Positions 35,769 through 45,397 are shown, counted from the stretch's first letter. The stretch: 64,000 bases of DNA from Xanthobacter oligotrophicus (GCF_008364685.1 NZ_VTTL01000002.1:402188-466187), one strand, 5' to 3'. Program-made: numbers and translations. Notes: generated from the sequence alone by a model not told the origin.

Positions 35769-35785
35769 AAAGGGGAGGAAACCAC

Positions 35786-36103
35786 ATGACCCGTTATGAT
35801 CGCACCCGCCGCCGCATCACCCTCTGCGCCGCCGCCGTTTCGGCGGCCGGCCTTCTCGCCGCCTCGGGCGCCCTTGCCTATGACGGCACCAATTGCCGCG
35901 CGCCCGGCAATTGCTGGGAGCCGAAGCCCGGCTTCCCGGAACAGGTGGCCGGCTCCAAGTTCGACCCCAAGCACAATCCGGCTGAGGTCGCCAAGCAGTC
36001 GCAGTCCATCACCGCAATGGAAGAGCGCAACCAGAAGCGCGTCGCGTATTTCCAGAAGACCGGCCAGTTCGTCTACGACGTGAGCAAGATCCCGTCCAAC
36101 TGA
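35786..36103 (+). CDS. mxaI: Methanol dehydrogenase small subunit
   Basis: 105 residues; ATG 35786 follows GGGGAGG. Signal peptide about 1-31, mature protein of about 74 residues starting YDGTNCRAPGNCWEPKPG, whose two Cys form the known disulphide. The C-terminal half is a long lysine-rich amphipathic helix (AKQSQSITAMEERNQKRV) that wraps the large subunit. It gives the alpha2-beta2 enzyme with MxaF. XoxF systems lack it, so its presence supports the Ca-type assignment. Confidence 0.97.
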   Translation: MTRYDRTRRRITLCAAAVSAAGLLAASGALAYDGTNCRAPGNCWEPKPGFPEQVAGSKFDPKHNPAEVAKQSQSITAMEERNQKRVAYFQKTGQFVYDVSKIPSN

Positions 36104-36280
36104 CGACGGTCCCTGCAATCCCCCACCAGCAAGGCAAGGCCTCATACTCCGAGCCGGGCAATCCTCCGATGGATGGTGGGCAACTGGCGCGGCCGGCCGG
36201 GATGTCATGCGGGACCCTTTAGTCCCCCAGCCCGGCGGCTGCGCCCTTTTCACCGCGCGGCTTTCAGGAAGGCGTACCCC

Positions 36281-37312
36281 ATGCAGGTCCTCGCCGGCTC
36301 GGCCCCCTCGCTCGCGGACTGGCGCGCCCGTGCGCTCGAATTCGAGCGCGAGGTGGCGAAGGTGGTGCTAGGGCAGGAGCGGGTCATCCGCCTCCTCACC
36401 ATCGCGGTGTTCGCACGCGGCCATGTGCTGCTGGAAGGCGACGTGGGCGTGGGCAAGACCACCCTGCTGCGGGCCATGGCCCGCGCCATCGGCGGCACCT
36501 ATGAGCGGGTGGAGGGCACCATCGATCTGATGCCCACCGATCTCGTCTATGACGCGCGCATCGGCGACGACGGCCGCCCCCGGGTGGACCCCGGCCCGCT
36601 GCTGCGGCGGGGCGACGACCTCTCCATCTTCTTCTTCAACGAGATCAACCGGGCGCGCCCGCAGATCCATGCCCTGCTGCTGCGTCTGATGGCCGAGGGC
36701 ACCGTCTCCGCCTTCGGGCGCGAATTTCACTTCCCCCATCTCCAGGTGTTCGCCGATCGCAACCGGGTGGAGCGGGAAGAGACCTTCGAGCTGCCCGCCG
36801 CGGCCCGCGACCGCTTCTTCATGGAAGTGCAGGTGAAGGCCCCCACCGACGCCGCCAGCCGGCGCGCCCTCATCTTCGATCCCCGCTTCCACCTCATGGA
36901 CCGGCTGATCGACACAGTCGCGGAAGGTGTGCTCGACCACGCCCGGCTCGATGCCATCGCCGGCGCCATCCAGAACGGCGTCCACGCCAGCGAGGCCATC
37001 GCCGCTTATACGGTCGCCCTCTGGGATGCGGTGCGCGCGCCCGACGCCGCCGGCATCACCCTGCCGGGGGTGCGGATGGATCGCCTGGTGCAGGGCGGGG
37101 CGAGCCCGCGCGGCATGTCTTATCTGGTTCGGGCGGCGCGGGTGCGGGCCTGGCTCGAAGGCCGCGACATGATCGTGCCGGAAGATCTGCGCGCCGTGTT
37201 CCCGGAAGTGATGGCCCACCGCATCTTCTTCGATCCGGTCTATGAGATGCGGCGCGAGGAGATCGCCGGCGCCCTCTGCCGCGCCGCCTTCGAGACGGTC
37301 CCTGCGCCATGA
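36281..37312 (+). CDS. mxaR: MoxR-type AAA+ ATPase for methanol dehydrogenase maturation
   Basis: 343 residues. Walker A is GDVGVGKT (53-60), Walker B is SIFFFNEINRA, sensor and arginine-finger segments follow (LQVFADRNRVE, RDRFFMEV), and the AAA lid domain is C-terminal. Founding member type of the MoxR family: a chaperone-like ATPase that works with the VWA proteins encoded downstream to insert calcium into apo-MxaFI. The 177-base gap after mxaI makes it the start of a second, tightly overlapping block. Its stop overlaps mxaS (ATGA). Confidence 0.94.
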   Translation: MQVLAGSAPSLADWRARALEFEREVAKVVLGQERVIRLLTIAVFARGHVLLEGDVGVGKTTLLRAMARAIGGTYERVEGTIDLMPTDLVYDARIGDDGRPRVDPGPLLRRGDDLSIFFFNEINRARPQIHALLLRLMAEGTVSAFGREFHFPHLQVFADRNRVEREETFELPAAARDRFFMEVQVKAPTDAASRRALIFDPRFHLMDRLIDTVAEGVLDHARLDAIAGAIQNGVHASEAIAAYTVALWDAVRAPDAAGITLPGVRMDRLVQGGASPRGMSYLVRAARVRAWLEGRDMIVPEDLRAVFPEVMAHRIFFDPVYEMRREEIAGALCRAAFETVPAP

Positions 37313-38178
37313 TGAACCTCGAAGAGGCTGGCGCCCCTCCCGATCAGCCGCTTGCCCTGCCCTATCGGCTGCGCTGGCGCCCACGCGGCGAGCGGCCGGG
37401 CGCCCATCCGGCCCGTGGCGAGGGCGGCGACGGCACCTTCCGGGGCCTGCTGCCCCTCATCGCCCGGCCCGATCCCCGCCGCATCGACCTGCGCGCCTCC
37501 CTGCGCGACCCGTTCGAGGCGATCCATGTCCGCAACTTCGCCCCCCGTCGCGCCATGACGGTGGCGGTGCTGGCGGACGTGTCCGCCTCCATGGCGTTCG
37601 ACGGGGTGCGCGAGGCCACCGCCGAGTTGGCCGCGACACTGGCCGCTTCCGCCGTGGCTGGAGGAGACGCCTTCACGCTGCTTGCCGCCGATGCGGGGAC
37701 GCGCGACGACATCGACCTGCCCGCCACCCGCCGCCGGGGCCTGGCGCAGGAGGTGCGCGCGCGGCTTCTCGAAGCCCCCTTCACCGGACGCTCGGCCGGC
37801 GGGCTGGTGGAGGCGGCTCTGCGGCTGCCCCAGCGCCGCTGCCTGGTCTTCCTCGTGTCCGATTTCCTTTTGCCCGCCGCCGACCTCGGAGCGCTGCTCG
37901 ATGCCCTGTGGCGGCACGATGTGGTGCCCGTGGTGCTGCGCGACAGCCGCGCCGAGGGCGATCTGCCCGCCTTCGGGCTGATCGAGACGCGAGATGCGGA
38001 AACCGGCGCACGCCGCCTCGTCCTCATGCGCCCGGCCTTGCGCGAACGCTGGCGGGCGCAGGCACGCGAACGCATCGCCGCCCTCGACGCCCTTTTCGCC
38101 GGGCGTGGCCTTGGCGCCTTCCATCTCTCCGACCGGTTCGATGCCGATGCCCTCGTGGATTTCCTGGCGCGCCGCTAG
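37309..38178 (+). CDS. mxaS: DUF58 protein MxaS
   Basis: 289 residues. Seen: GTFRGLLPLIARPDPRRIDLR, the DUF58 signature FEAIHVRNFAPRRAMTV, then a VWA-like core VLADVSASM (degenerate MIDAS, DxSxS) and FLVSDFL. No signal peptide, so it is cytoplasmic or membrane-attached. It forms part of the maturation module with MxaR. Its TAG stop is part of the first palindrome of the repeat that separates it from mxaA. Confidence 0.92.
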   Translation: MMNLEEAGAPPDQPLALPYRLRWRPRGERPGAHPARGEGGDGTFRGLLPLIARPDPRRIDLRASLRDPFEAIHVRNFAPRRAMTVAVLADVSASMAFDGVREATAELAATLAASAVAGGDAFTLLAADAGTRDDIDLPATRRRGLAQEVRARLLEAPFTGRSAGGLVEAALRLPQRRCLVFLVSDFLLPAADLGALLDALWRHDVVPVVLRDSRAEGDLPAFGLIETRDAETGARRLVLMRPALRERWRAQARERIAALDALFAGRGLGAFHLSDRFDADALVDFLARR

Positions 38179-38280
38179 AGCGCGATCCGGGCAAATTGAA
38201 CCAATTTGCTCGGTGAATCGCCCTCTAGACTCAAGAAGGAGAACACGTCGTCCGATCAGCTTGCACGGCAAGCTGATCGG
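38175..38280. repeat. Double palindromic repeat between mxaS and mxaA, REP-like
   Basis: Unit 1 (38175-38228) is bounded by CTAGAG/CTCTAG and contains GCAAATTG-AAC-CAATTTGC (38191-38209). Unit 2 (38252-38280) is a perfect 13-bp stem, CCGATCAGCTTGC-ACG-GCAAGCTGATCGG. Part of it (about 38233-38290) matches the reverse complement of 60329-60388. The GAGCGCGATCCGG start is like palindromic elements dispersed in Hyphomicrobiales genomes. It interrupts an operon whose other genes nearly all overlap. Confidence 0.8.
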
Positions 38281-39238
38281 CGCGTGCTCTCGGCGCAGCC
38301 TTCTCGCGGCCTGCCTTCTCGTCGCGCCCCTCGTCGCCGCGCCAGCGCGCGCGGCGACGGTGGAGCTGTTCGCGCCGCGCCCGTTCGGCTATTTCCTGGG
38401 CGACCTGATCACCCTTGAAGCCGTGGTCACGCTGGATCCGGGCTTCCGGCTGGAGCCGGGCAGCCTGCCCCGCCCACGCCCTGTCACCTATTGGCTCGAC
38501 CTGCGTAGCGCCGATCTGACCGAGCTGCCGAACGCCAACGGCGCCCGGCGCTATCGCCTCCTCCTCACCTACCAGAGCTTTTACGCGCCGCTGGAGACAC
38601 GGGCGCTCGACATCCCCGCCGTGCCACTCACGGCCCGAGACGGCGACCATGTGCTCAACCTCACGGTGCCGGGCTGGAGCTTCGCGTCCTCGCCGCTGCG
38701 CTCCCTCGTCGCCGGCGGCGCCGCCAATCCCATGGCGCTCCAGCCGGATATCGCACCCTCGCCCCATCCGCTCCGCGCTGACCTGAGGCGCGCGGCCGGG
38801 GCGGCGGCGGTGGCGCTCGCATGCCTCCTCGGCCTCGCAATCCTGCGCGGCTGGGGGCCGTTCGGCCGCCTGCGTCCGCCGTTCGCGGCGGCCGCGCGGG
38901 ACATCCGGCGCATTCTCGCCGCACCGACGGCGGAGGCCTATGCCAAGGCCCTGCTGAGGCTCCACCGCGCTTTTGACGCAGCCGCCGGCCGCCGCCTGCT
39001 GGCCGACGATGTGCCCGCCTTCCTCGCTGAAGCTCCCCACCTCGCCACCGAGGCGGACGCCATCACCCGCTTCTTCCATGCCTCACGCCTCGCCTTCTTC
39101 GGCAAGGGCGCGGACGCGGCCAGGGCGCAGATGACGCCAGACGCGCTGCTCTCCCTCGCCCGGCGGCTGGCGGTGGCCGAGCGCAAGGGCGCGGCGCGAC
39201 CGGCGGCTGCTCACGCCCCCCGGGAGGCGACGGCATGA
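38261..39238 (+). CDS. mxaA: Methanol dehydrogenase maturation protein MxaA
   Basis: 325 residues if the TTG at 38261 is the start. No ATG exists in frame between the mxaS stop and the signal peptide; a GTG at 38213 is the other option. A signal sequence (SLLAACLLVAPLVAAPARA) precedes a periplasmic beta-rich domain (FAPRPFGYFLGDLITLEAVV, YQSFYAPLETRALDIPAVPL), a membrane helix (about 180-202) and a cytoplasmic helical tail. MxaA is needed for calcium insertion into MxaFI. The TTG lies inside the palindromic repeat, so the true start is uncertain. Its stop overlaps mxaC. Confidence 0.85.
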   Translation: MHGKLIGACSRRSLLAACLLVAPLVAAPARAATVELFAPRPFGYFLGDLITLEAVVTLDPGFRLEPGSLPRPRPVTYWLDLRSADLTELPNANGARRYRLLLTYQSFYAPLETRALDIPAVPLTARDGDHVLNLTVPGWSFASSPLRSLVAGGAANPMALQPDIAPSPHPLRADLRRAAGAAAVALACLLGLAILRGWGPFGRLRPPFAAAARDIRRILAAPTAEAYAKALLRLHRAFDAAAGRRLLADDVPAFLAEAPHLATEADAITRFFHASRLAFFGKGADAARAQMTPDALLSLARRLAVAERKGAARPAAAHAPREATA

Positions 39239-40281
39239 GCATGGCTGTCGATCACCCGACGCTGCTGGCGCTGCTGGCCTTCTGCCTGCTGCCTCTCGTA
39301 GCCCATGCACTCTCGGGAACCCGCGTGCCGGGCCTCGTGACCGTTCCACGCGATGGCCTCTCCCGTGCCGTCGATGCGGGATTGAAGACAGCGGGCGTCG
39401 TCGCCATCGCCGCCTTGGTGCTCGGCCTCGCCGGGCTCCACCTGACATCGCAGACGGTCACGCGGGTGGGATCGGGCGCGCATCTGGTGCTGCTGTTCGA
39501 CCGTTCCGCCAGCATGGACAACACCTTCGCCGACCGCCAGCCGGGACAGGGGGAAGAATCCAAATCCGCCGCCGCCAAGCGGCTCATCACCGATTTCCTC
39601 GGCCGCCGGCCTCGGGATCGCATCGGCGTCACCGCCTTCTCCACTTCGCCCATACCGGTGCTGCCCCTGACCGACCACCACGACGCGGTGGCGGCCGCGG
39701 TGGCGGCCATCGACCGACCGGGCCTCGCCCTCACCGACGTGGGCCGGGGGCTGGCGCTGGCCTTGTCCACCTTCGACCGGGACGACGCGGGCGCTGCGCG
39801 GGCGGTGCTGCTGGTGTCCGACGGGGCGGCGGTGATCGACCTTCGGGTCCAGGCGGCCCTGCGAGACGCGGTGAAGCGCAGCCCGGTGCGCATCTACTGG
39901 CTGTTCCTGCGCACCGCCGGCTCGGCTGGCATCTTCGACACCCCCCGCGCGCCGGGCGAGGACACTCCCCAGGCCATGCCGGAGCGCCACCTCAACCTGT
40001 TTCTCGCCAGCCTCGGCGTGCCCTATCGCGCCTTCGAGGCGGGAAGCCCGCAGGCGGTGGCCGACGCCATCGCCGAGATCGACCGGCAGGAGACCGCGCC
40101 CCTCTCCTATGTGGAGCGCATCCCGCGCCGCGACCTCGCGCGCCCAGCCTATGCCCTCGCCGCTCTGGCGACGATGCTGCTTCTCCTCGCCCGCAGCGCC
40201 GAGCGCGGGCTCGGGGCGCGGCCGGCGTCCCGCCCGCAGGACGCCGGCCGGGATGCCGGCCAGATCAGGAGGGCGGCATGA
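39235..40281 (+). CDS. mxaC: VWA-domain membrane protein MxaC
   Basis: 348 residues. Two N-terminal membrane segments (LLALLAFCLLPLVAHAL; VVAIAALVLGLAGL) precede a periplasmic VWA domain with MIDAS motif LLFDRSASMD, followed by VLLVSDGAAV, and a C-terminal membrane helix (AYALAALATMLLLLARS). BatA-like architecture. The MIDAS can bind a divalent cation, in line with a role in calcium loading of the dehydrogenase. Overlaps mxaA and mxaK by four bases. Confidence 0.93.
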   Translation: MSMAVDHPTLLALLAFCLLPLVAHALSGTRVPGLVTVPRDGLSRAVDAGLKTAGVVAIAALVLGLAGLHLTSQTVTRVGSGAHLVLLFDRSASMDNTFADRQPGQGEESKSAAAKRLITDFLGRRPRDRIGVTAFSTSPIPVLPLTDHHDAVAAAVAAIDRPGLALTDVGRGLALALSTFDRDDAGAARAVLLVSDGAAVIDLRVQAALRDAVKRSPVRIYWLFLRTAGSAGIFDTPRAPGEDTPQAMPERHLNLFLASLGVPYRAFEAGSPQAVADAIAEIDRQETAPLSYVERIPRRDLARPAYALAALATMLLLLARSAERGLGARPASRPQDAGRDAGQIRRAA

Positions 40282-40871
40282 GACCGATCCCCCGGGCTTG
40301 GCCCACCAACTGGCCCACGCGGAGGCTCATCGACGCGGCGCTTCTAGCTCTCGGCGTCGCCGCGTTCGGCATGCTCCTCGCCCTCGGCGCGCGCATCGGC
40401 CTGAACGCGTTCGAGAACCGCACCATCACCGCCCTCGCCGATGGCCGTGACGTGCCGGTGGCGGATACAGCCACGCCCCGGCTGCTGCTGGCACGGGCGC
40501 ATTTCCTGATGGTGCGCGACCGCTTCGACGAAGCCCAGCCCCTGGTGGATCGCCTCTCCCGCACCGACGAGCGCGCGCTTGCCGTCGCCGGCCTGTATGA
40601 TCTCGCCAATGCGCGCCTTGCCCGCGCCATCGCCCATCTGGAGCAGACTGAGATCGACCCCGCCATTCCGCTGGTGCGGCTGGCCAAGGCCGGCTACCGG
40701 GCGGCGCTGGAGCGGGATCCGGGGTTCTGGGACGCGAAATACAATCTCGACATCGCCATGCGCCTCATCCGCGACTTCCCGCAGATTGAGCAGGAGCCGC
40801 AGGACGACGCCCAGGAGACGCCGAAGCGGCTGTGGACCGATTTGCCCGGCCTGCCACAGGGCCTGCCGTGA
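40278..40871 (+). CDS. mxaK: Methanol oxidation protein MxaK
   Basis: 197 residues. One N-terminal membrane segment (LIDAALLALGVAAFGMLLALGA) and a helical periplasmic part with a TPR-like region (DEAQPLVDRLSR, LYDLANARLARAIAHLEQ, AGYRAALERDPGFWDAKYNLDI). MxaK is required for active methanol dehydrogenase, presumably as a scaffold between MxaC and MxaL. Its stop shares one base with the mxaL start (TGATG). Confidence 0.9.
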   Translation: MRPIPRAWPTNWPTRRLIDAALLALGVAAFGMLLALGARIGLNAFENRTITALADGRDVPVADTATPRLLLARAHFLMVRDRFDEAQPLVDRLSRTDERALAVAGLYDLANARLARAIAHLEQTEIDPAIPLVRLAKAGYRAALERDPGFWDAKYNLDIAMRLIRDFPQIEQEPQDDAQETPKRLWTDLPGLPQGLP

Positions 40872-41848
40872 TGGCCCGCCCCCGTCCGCGCACCCTTCTC
40901 CTCGCCGCGGCGCTGGCGGCGGCCCTTGCCGCCACGCTGGCCCCGCGCCTGTCGACCCGCACCACCGCCTTCCGCCTCCTGGCCGTGGTGGATGTGACCT
41001 TGTCCATGAACGTGCGGGACCACACGCGCGATGGGCGGCCCGTCTCCCGCCTTGAGGAGGCGAAGACGACGCTGCGCGCGCTGGCCGCCCGCCTGCCGTG
41101 CGGCTCGGAACTGGGCCTCGCCATCTTCACCGAGCGGCGCAGCTTCCTGCTGTTCGAGCCGATGGAGGTGTGCGCGGATTTCGCCCCGCTCGACGGCGCC
41201 ATCGGCAATCTGGACTGGCGCATGGCCTGGGAGGGCGACAGCTACATCGCCTCGGGCCTCTACTCCGCCATCGCCCTCGCCCGCCCCCTCAGCGCCGACC
41301 TGCTGTTCTTCACTGACGGGCAGGAGGCGCCGCCCTTGCCCGCCTCCGGCATCCCGCCGTTCGAGGGCGAGGCGGGGGCGGTGCGCGGGCTCATCGTCGG
41401 CGTCGGCGGCCCGACGCCCGTGCCCATCCCCAAATTCGACCGCGACGGCCGCGAGATCGGCTTCTACGGCATGGACGACGTGCCGCAGGAGAACCGCCAC
41501 GGCCTTCCGCCCACGGGTTCCGAAGAGCGCGAGGGCTTCCATCCCCGCAACGCACCCTGGGGGGCCGATGTCGCCACCGGCGCGGAGCATCTCAGCGCCG
41601 TCCGCACCTCCCACCTGGAGGCCCTCGCCGAGAAGACCGGCCTCGCCTACGCGCCGCTCGCCGATGCGCCGGCCCTTGCCGACGCCATCGCCGCAAGCGC
41701 CCGCCCCCGCGCGGTGCCGGGCATCTGGGACAGCGCCCCGCTCCCCGCGGCCCTCGCGCTGGCATTGCTCATCGCCTTCTTCGCGGCCGGCGTATGGCGC
41801 GCCCGCCGGTCCCTCCCTCATCCCATCACAAGGATCCGCGTTTCATGA
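40871..41848 (+). CDS. mxaL: VWA-domain membrane protein MxaL
   Basis: 325 residues. An N-terminal membrane anchor (TLLLAAALAAALAATLAP) precedes a VWA domain with MIDAS VVDVTLSMNV (D-x-T-x-S variant), LFFTDGQE and a C-terminal membrane helix (ALALALLIAFFAAG). BatB-like partner of MxaC. A second potential cation site in the maturation complex. Overlaps mxaD by four bases. Confidence 0.92.
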   Translation: MARPRPRTLLLAAALAAALAATLAPRLSTRTTAFRLLAVVDVTLSMNVRDHTRDGRPVSRLEEAKTTLRALAARLPCGSELGLAIFTERRSFLLFEPMEVCADFAPLDGAIGNLDWRMAWEGDSYIASGLYSAIALARPLSADLLFFTDGQEAPPLPASGIPPFEGEAGAVRGLIVGVGGPTPVPIPKFDRDGREIGFYGMDDVPQENRHGLPPTGSEEREGFHPRNAPWGADVATGAEHLSAVRTSHLEALAEKTGLAYAPLADAPALADAIAASARPRAVPGIWDSAPLPAALALALLIAFFAAGVWRARRSLPHPITRIRVS

Positions 41849-42375
41849 GAGTGCATCTCGCCGCTCTGGCCGTCGCCTGCACCACCCTCTTCGCGTGCCC
41901 GGCCACCGCCCACGGGCCGACGCCGCAGAAGGCCGAGGTGCGCACCACCATCGCAGCCTCCCCCGATGCGGTGTGGAAGCTGGCTGGCGATTTTGCCGGC
42001 ATCGGCGCCTGGCATCCACTGGTGAAGGCGGTGAAGGCCACCGGCGGCAACGCGCCCGGCGCCGAGCGCACGCTGGTGCTGGAAAAAGGCGAGATTACCG
42101 ATGGCCTCGATACCTACGACGCCGCGACCCGCAGCCTCAGCTGGCGCCTCAACACGGAGAATGCGGAGGCGCTGCCGGTGAGCTTCTACACCGCCACCAT
42201 CACCGTTTCCGGCGCCGGTGCCGGCAGCGCGGTGGTGTGGGGCGCCCGCTTCTATCGCGGCGACACCAGCAACTTCCCGCCCGACGAGCTGAACGACGAA
42301 GCCGCAGTCGCCGCCATGACCGCCTTCTTCGAAGCCGGGCTCAAGGGCCTCAAGGCCAAAGTCGAGGGCAAGTGA
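41845..42375 (+). CDS. mxaD: SRPBCC-fold periplasmic protein MxaD
   Basis: 176 residues. A signal peptide (about 1-23, ending ATAH) is followed by a START/SRPBCC fold (TTIAASPDAVWKLAGDFAGIGAWHP, LNTENAEALPVSFYTATITV). MxaD of Methylobacterium stimulates interaction between the dehydrogenase and cytochrome cL. It is the last gene of the conserved RSACKLD block. Its TGA overlaps the GTG start of the propeller gene. Confidence 0.92.
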   Translation: MRVHLAALAVACTTLFACPATAHGPTPQKAEVRTTIAASPDAVWKLAGDFAGIGAWHPLVKAVKATGGNAPGAERTLVLEKGEITDGLDTYDAATRSLSWRLNTENAEALPVSFYTATITVSGAGAGSAVVWGARFYRGDTSNFPPDELNDEAAVAAMTAFFEAGLKGLKAKVEGK

Positions 42376-43340
42376 GGATCGCGCCGTCGAGGAGCGCGCG
42401 GGCGCTGCTGCTCGGCGCCCTTCTGGTTCTGGCGCAGATGGCGGGCGCCGTGGTGGCGCAGGCGGCGCGGCTGTTCGTGGTCTGCCAGGCCGGAGCCGAA
42501 ATCAGCGTGATCGACACGGAAAGCGGCACGGTGGAGCATACCATCGCCGTGGCCAAGGCGCCCGCTGGCATCGGCCTGTCGCCGGACGGCAAGACCGCCT
42601 ACGTCACCCATCCCGATGCCGGCCTCCTCACCCGGATCGACACGACGATGCGGCAGGTCATCGATACCACCTCCATCGGCGGCCAGCCCTTCGCCGTGGT
42701 GGCCGATCCCGGCAGCGGCGTGCTCTATGTGAGCGACTGGTCGGCGGACGCCGTCTATCGGCTCGACCCGCACACGCTGGCCCGGACCGGAACGGTGAAG
42801 GTCGGACGATCGCCGGCCGGCCTCGTCCTCGACGCCCAAGGGCGTCGGCTCTATAGCGCCGACCGTGAGAGCAATGCCGTCAGCATCATCGATCTTGCCT
42901 CATTTTCCCGCCTTGCTTCGGTGGCTGTCGGCCAGGCGCCCTACGCTTTCGACACCGGAAACGACCCGCGCTTCATCGCCGTCGCCAATGTGCGCTGCGG
43001 CGATGTCTCACTGATCGACAAGACGGACCACACGGTTTCAAGCCTGCCAGCGGGCAAGATGCCCTACGGCCTCGCCGTTATCCCCGGGACCGGGCGCATC
43101 CTGGTGGCGAACCAGCAATCGGGCACCGTGAGCCTGCTGGACCCGCAGGCGGGCCGCCAAGCCGGGTCCCTGCGTCTCGGTGGCTCGCCCGAGAGCGTCG
43201 TCATCAGCCCCGACGGACGGCAGGCCTATGTGAGCGAATGGTTCGACGACGCGGTGGCGGTGATCGATCTTGAGGGTTTGGCGATGCGAGCCCGGATCAA
43301 GGTCGGGCGGGGGCCGCGCACCATGGCCCTGGTGCCGTGA
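42372..43340 (+). CDS. Periplasmic YVTN-type beta-propeller protein, last gene of the mxa operon
   Basis: 322 residues from a GTG that overlaps the mxaD stop (GTGA), so it is translationally coupled. Signal peptide to about residue 32. Then seven or so propeller blades with the recurring pattern I-D-x-(A/T/E), V-x(4)-P-x-G-(I/L) and Y-V-(S/T) (ISVIDTESGTV, GIGLSPDGKTAYVTHPDAG, YVSEWFDDAVAVIDLEG). In other methylotrophs the gene after mxaD is called mxaE; this may be its equivalent, but I cannot confirm homology. A scaffold or PQQ-related role is possible. No mxaH follows. Confidence 0.8.
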   Translation: MRIAPSRSARALLLGALLVLAQMAGAVVAQAARLFVVCQAGAEISVIDTESGTVEHTIAVAKAPAGIGLSPDGKTAYVTHPDAGLLTRIDTTMRQVIDTTSIGGQPFAVVADPGSGVLYVSDWSADAVYRLDPHTLARTGTVKVGRSPAGLVLDAQGRRLYSADRESNAVSIIDLASFSRLASVAVGQAPYAFDTGNDPRFIAVANVRCGDVSLIDKTDHTVSSLPAGKMPYGLAVIPGTGRILVANQQSGTVSLLDPQAGRQAGSLRLGGSPESVVISPDGRQAYVSEWFDDAVAVIDLEGLAMRARIKVGRGPRTMALVP

Positions 43341-43436
43341 TCCCGCGTCGCATCTCCGGCACAGCGGTGCCGGTGTGGCGCCGCGCCATGTGCGCAGGAC
43401 GGCCGGCCTCGGTCCACCCGCGTCCGCGCGGCGGCC

Positions 43437-44519
<1,083 letters not shown>

Positions 44520-44602
44520 GAAGGTCTCCTCCCCCATTGGTTTCTTGGCGCTGAAGCACGATGATGCGACGCTATGAATTAAATTCGATTATATAAAATA
44601 TC

Positions 44603-44614
44603 TTCGAAAATAAA
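44603..44614. promoter_or_regulatory. Repeated site TTCGAAAATAAA, copy 1
   Basis: The same 12 bases recur at 45386-45397. This copy lies in the AT-rich gap between the binding-protein/LivF fusion and the GntR gene. The two copies bracket the GntR gene and precede the two transcription units it would control, so they are candidate operators or shared promoter elements. Confidence 0.45.
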
Positions 44615-44629
44615 TCTGAGCTAGGATGA

Positions 44630-44654
44630 CCTTGGCGATCGGAAATCGCCAAGG
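44630..44654. promoter_or_regulatory. 10-bp inverted repeat in the gntR leader
   Basis: CCTTGGCGAT-CGGAA-ATCGCCAAGG is a perfect dyad with a five-base spacer ending 13 bases before the GTG at 44668. It may be a regulator binding site or an mRNA hairpin. Its presence argues that the ATG at 44626 is not the gene start. Confidence 0.5.
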
Positions 44655-44667
44655 CGGGAGAACGACG

Positions 44668-45378
44668 GTGGCGCAAGCGGCAAGCGTGAAGGTGGCCGGA
44701 GCAGCGGCGGAGCGCGGTGGACGCACCCGAACCGCCGGCGTCTACGAGGAATTGCGTCGCGACATCGTGCGCAGCCTCTGGAAGCCGGGCGTGCGCCTGC
44801 GTTTCGAGGAGTTGAAGGCGCACTATGACGTGGGGCTCAGCCCGCTGCGCGAAGCGCTGATGAAGCTCGCCTCCGACGGGCTCGTGGAACTGGAGGAACA
44901 CAAGGGGTTTCGCGTCGCGCCGGTGTCGCGCGCCGGCCTCCTCGACATCACCAACATGCGCAAGGAGCTTGAATCCATGGCGATTCGGCTCTCCATCGCC
45001 CATGGCGACGACCACTGGGAGGCCGGCATCGTCGCCGCGCTCCACGAACTGGCAAAGCGCAGCAAGCTCGGCCCGGACGGCCTGGTCGACGACGAATGGG
45101 AGACGCGCCATCGCGCCTTCCACAACGCCCTCACCGCCGCCAGCGGCTCGGAATGGCTGCAGCGCTTCCGCTCCCAGCTCTACGACCAGGCAGACCGCTA
45201 CCGGCGGGTCGCAGTCCATTACATGCACGCGCCGCGCGACGACCTCGCCGAACACCGAGAGATCGCCGATGCGGTGCTGGCGCGGGACACGGAGGCCGCC
45301 GTGTTCCTGTCGCGCCGCCATCTCGACCGCACCTGCCAGATCCTCCTCTCATCTCCATCCCATATATTCGGTGATTGA
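44668..45378 (+). CDS. GntR-family (FadR/FCD subfamily) transcriptional regulator
   Basis: 236 residues from the GTG at 44668, which has CGGGAG seven bases upstream; the ATG at 44626 has no ribosome site and lies before an inverted repeat. Winged helix-turn-helix (VYEELRRDIVRSLWKPGVRL, LSPLREALMKLASDGLVELE) and C-terminal all-helical FCD domain with metal-ligand-like residues (WETRHRAFHNAL, LAEHREIADAVL). FCD regulators usually respond to organic acids. It lies between the broken transporter and the FAH/VOC/SDR genes, which it probably regulates. Confidence 0.88.
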   Translation: MAQAASVKVAGAAAERGGRTRTAGVYEELRRDIVRSLWKPGVRLRFEELKAHYDVGLSPLREALMKLASDGLVELEEHKGFRVAPVSRAGLLDITNMRKELESMAIRLSIAHGDDHWEAGIVAALHELAKRSKLGPDGLVDDEWETRHRAFHNALTAASGSEWLQRFRSQLYDQADRYRRVAVHYMHAPRDDLAEHREIADAVLARDTEAAVFLSRRHLDRTCQILLSSPSHIFGD

Positions 45379-45385
45379 CTACATT

Positions 45386-45397
45386 TTCGAAAATAAA
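45386..45397. promoter_or_regulatory. Repeated site TTCGAAAATAAA, copy 2
   Basis: Identical to 44603-44614. It lies eight bases after the gntR stop and 56 bases before the FAH-family gene start, in an AT-rich stretch that must hold that gene's promoter. Confidence 0.45.

Noticed and set aside
38261..38340. MxaA as a lipoprotein because of LAAC in its leader
   Set aside because: The Cys lies in the middle of the hydrophobic core, which continues to a normal ARA cleavage site, so a standard signal peptide fits better.
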